Shown: positions 63,930 to 64,000 of the stretch, piece by piece
Layout of the letters: the number at the start of each line of letters is the position of its first letter
Numbering within the stretch: position 1 is the stretch's first letter
Assembly: GCA_963748545.1 (NCBI GenBank)
Contig: CAVVJO010000003.1
Span: forward strand, 62,001-126,000
From: Roseiarcus sp963748545
GTDB lineage: Bacteria > Pseudomonadota > Alphaproteobacteria > Rhizobiales > Beijerinckiaceae
DNA: 64,000 nucleotides
Direction of reading: 5' to 3'
Notes under the pieces: model-generated
What the model saw: only the letters and a program-made list of their open reading frames with translations
Told to the model about the DNA's origin: nothing
Databases searched by the model: none
Translations under genes and position numbers: made by a program

Positions 63930-64000
63930 GTCGTATCTCCTGAAGAAGCAGGCGATAAGTCAGCAAAGGCGCCGGTGAGAAAGTCGGAGAAGCGTGTTGG
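63926..64000 (-). CDS. 3' end of an upstream gene, truncated by the window edge
   Basis: An open minus-strand frame enters from the right edge and stops at TGA 63926-63928. It encodes the last 24 residues (PTRFSDFLTGAF, then ADLSPASSGDTT). Only the coupling to the phosphatase gene can be said with confidence. The family cannot be judged from this tail. Confidence 0.55.
   Translation of the reverse strand, partial: PTRFSDFLTGAFADLSPASSGDTT

Overview
The window is GC-rich DNA with strongly GC-biased codon use. It probably comes from an alphaproteobacterium, most likely Hyphomicrobiales. This is inferred from the gene families (SapC, LEPR-XLL adhesin, caspase-like protein with short repeats, kinase with a Rhizobiales-type C-terminal domain) and is not proven. 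No tRNA, rRNA, CRISPR array or insertion sequence was recognised.

Layout. (1) Positions 1-4953 hold the 3' part of an autotransporter adhesin with asparagine/glycine-rich repeats and a C-terminal beta-barrel. (2) Positions 5334-40200 hold a SapC-family gene followed by one giant gene of about 34 kb. The giant gene encodes an LEPR-XLL, LktA/filamentous-haemagglutinin-like adhesin of about 11,322 residues once nine one-base shifts are corrected. (3) Positions 40313-48334 hold a small P-loop kinase gene and, on the minus strand, an apparent operon: DUF3467 protein, GAF-HlyD protein, PqqD-like/M50/HlyD protein, short SecA-like ATPase, periplasmic adaptor. This looks like a dedicated export or processing apparatus, plausibly for the giant protein. 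(4) Positions 48542-53822 run divergently from it as a tailoring-enzyme operon: O-methyltransferase, flavin-dependent halogenase with an extra C-terminal domain, an unrecognised protein, and a radical SAM enzyme. (5) Positions 54056-64000 hold a small secreted protein, a caspase-like protein, a Ser/Thr kinase, an OmpA-like protein, an M23 endopeptidase and a PP2C phosphatase. This is a cell-envelope and phosphorylation module.

Sequence quality. Fourteen one-base frame shifts interrupt otherwise open genes, and every one is in the same direction (one extra base). Twelve fall on a GANNTC hexamer that becomes GANTC when one A or T is removed, which restores the expected protein. GANTC is the CcrM methylation site of alphaproteobacteria. 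The simplest reading is a systematic consensus error at methylated sites, so the affected genes are annotated here as probably intact rather than as pseudogenes.

How the parts may work together (inference). SapC and the LEPR-XLL protein are surface-associated. The SecA-like/M50/HlyD operon next door contains no ABC ATPase and no outer-membrane channel, so it may be a non-canonical export route. The halogenase/radical SAM operon shares its divergent control region with the export operon and may make or modify a product linked to it.
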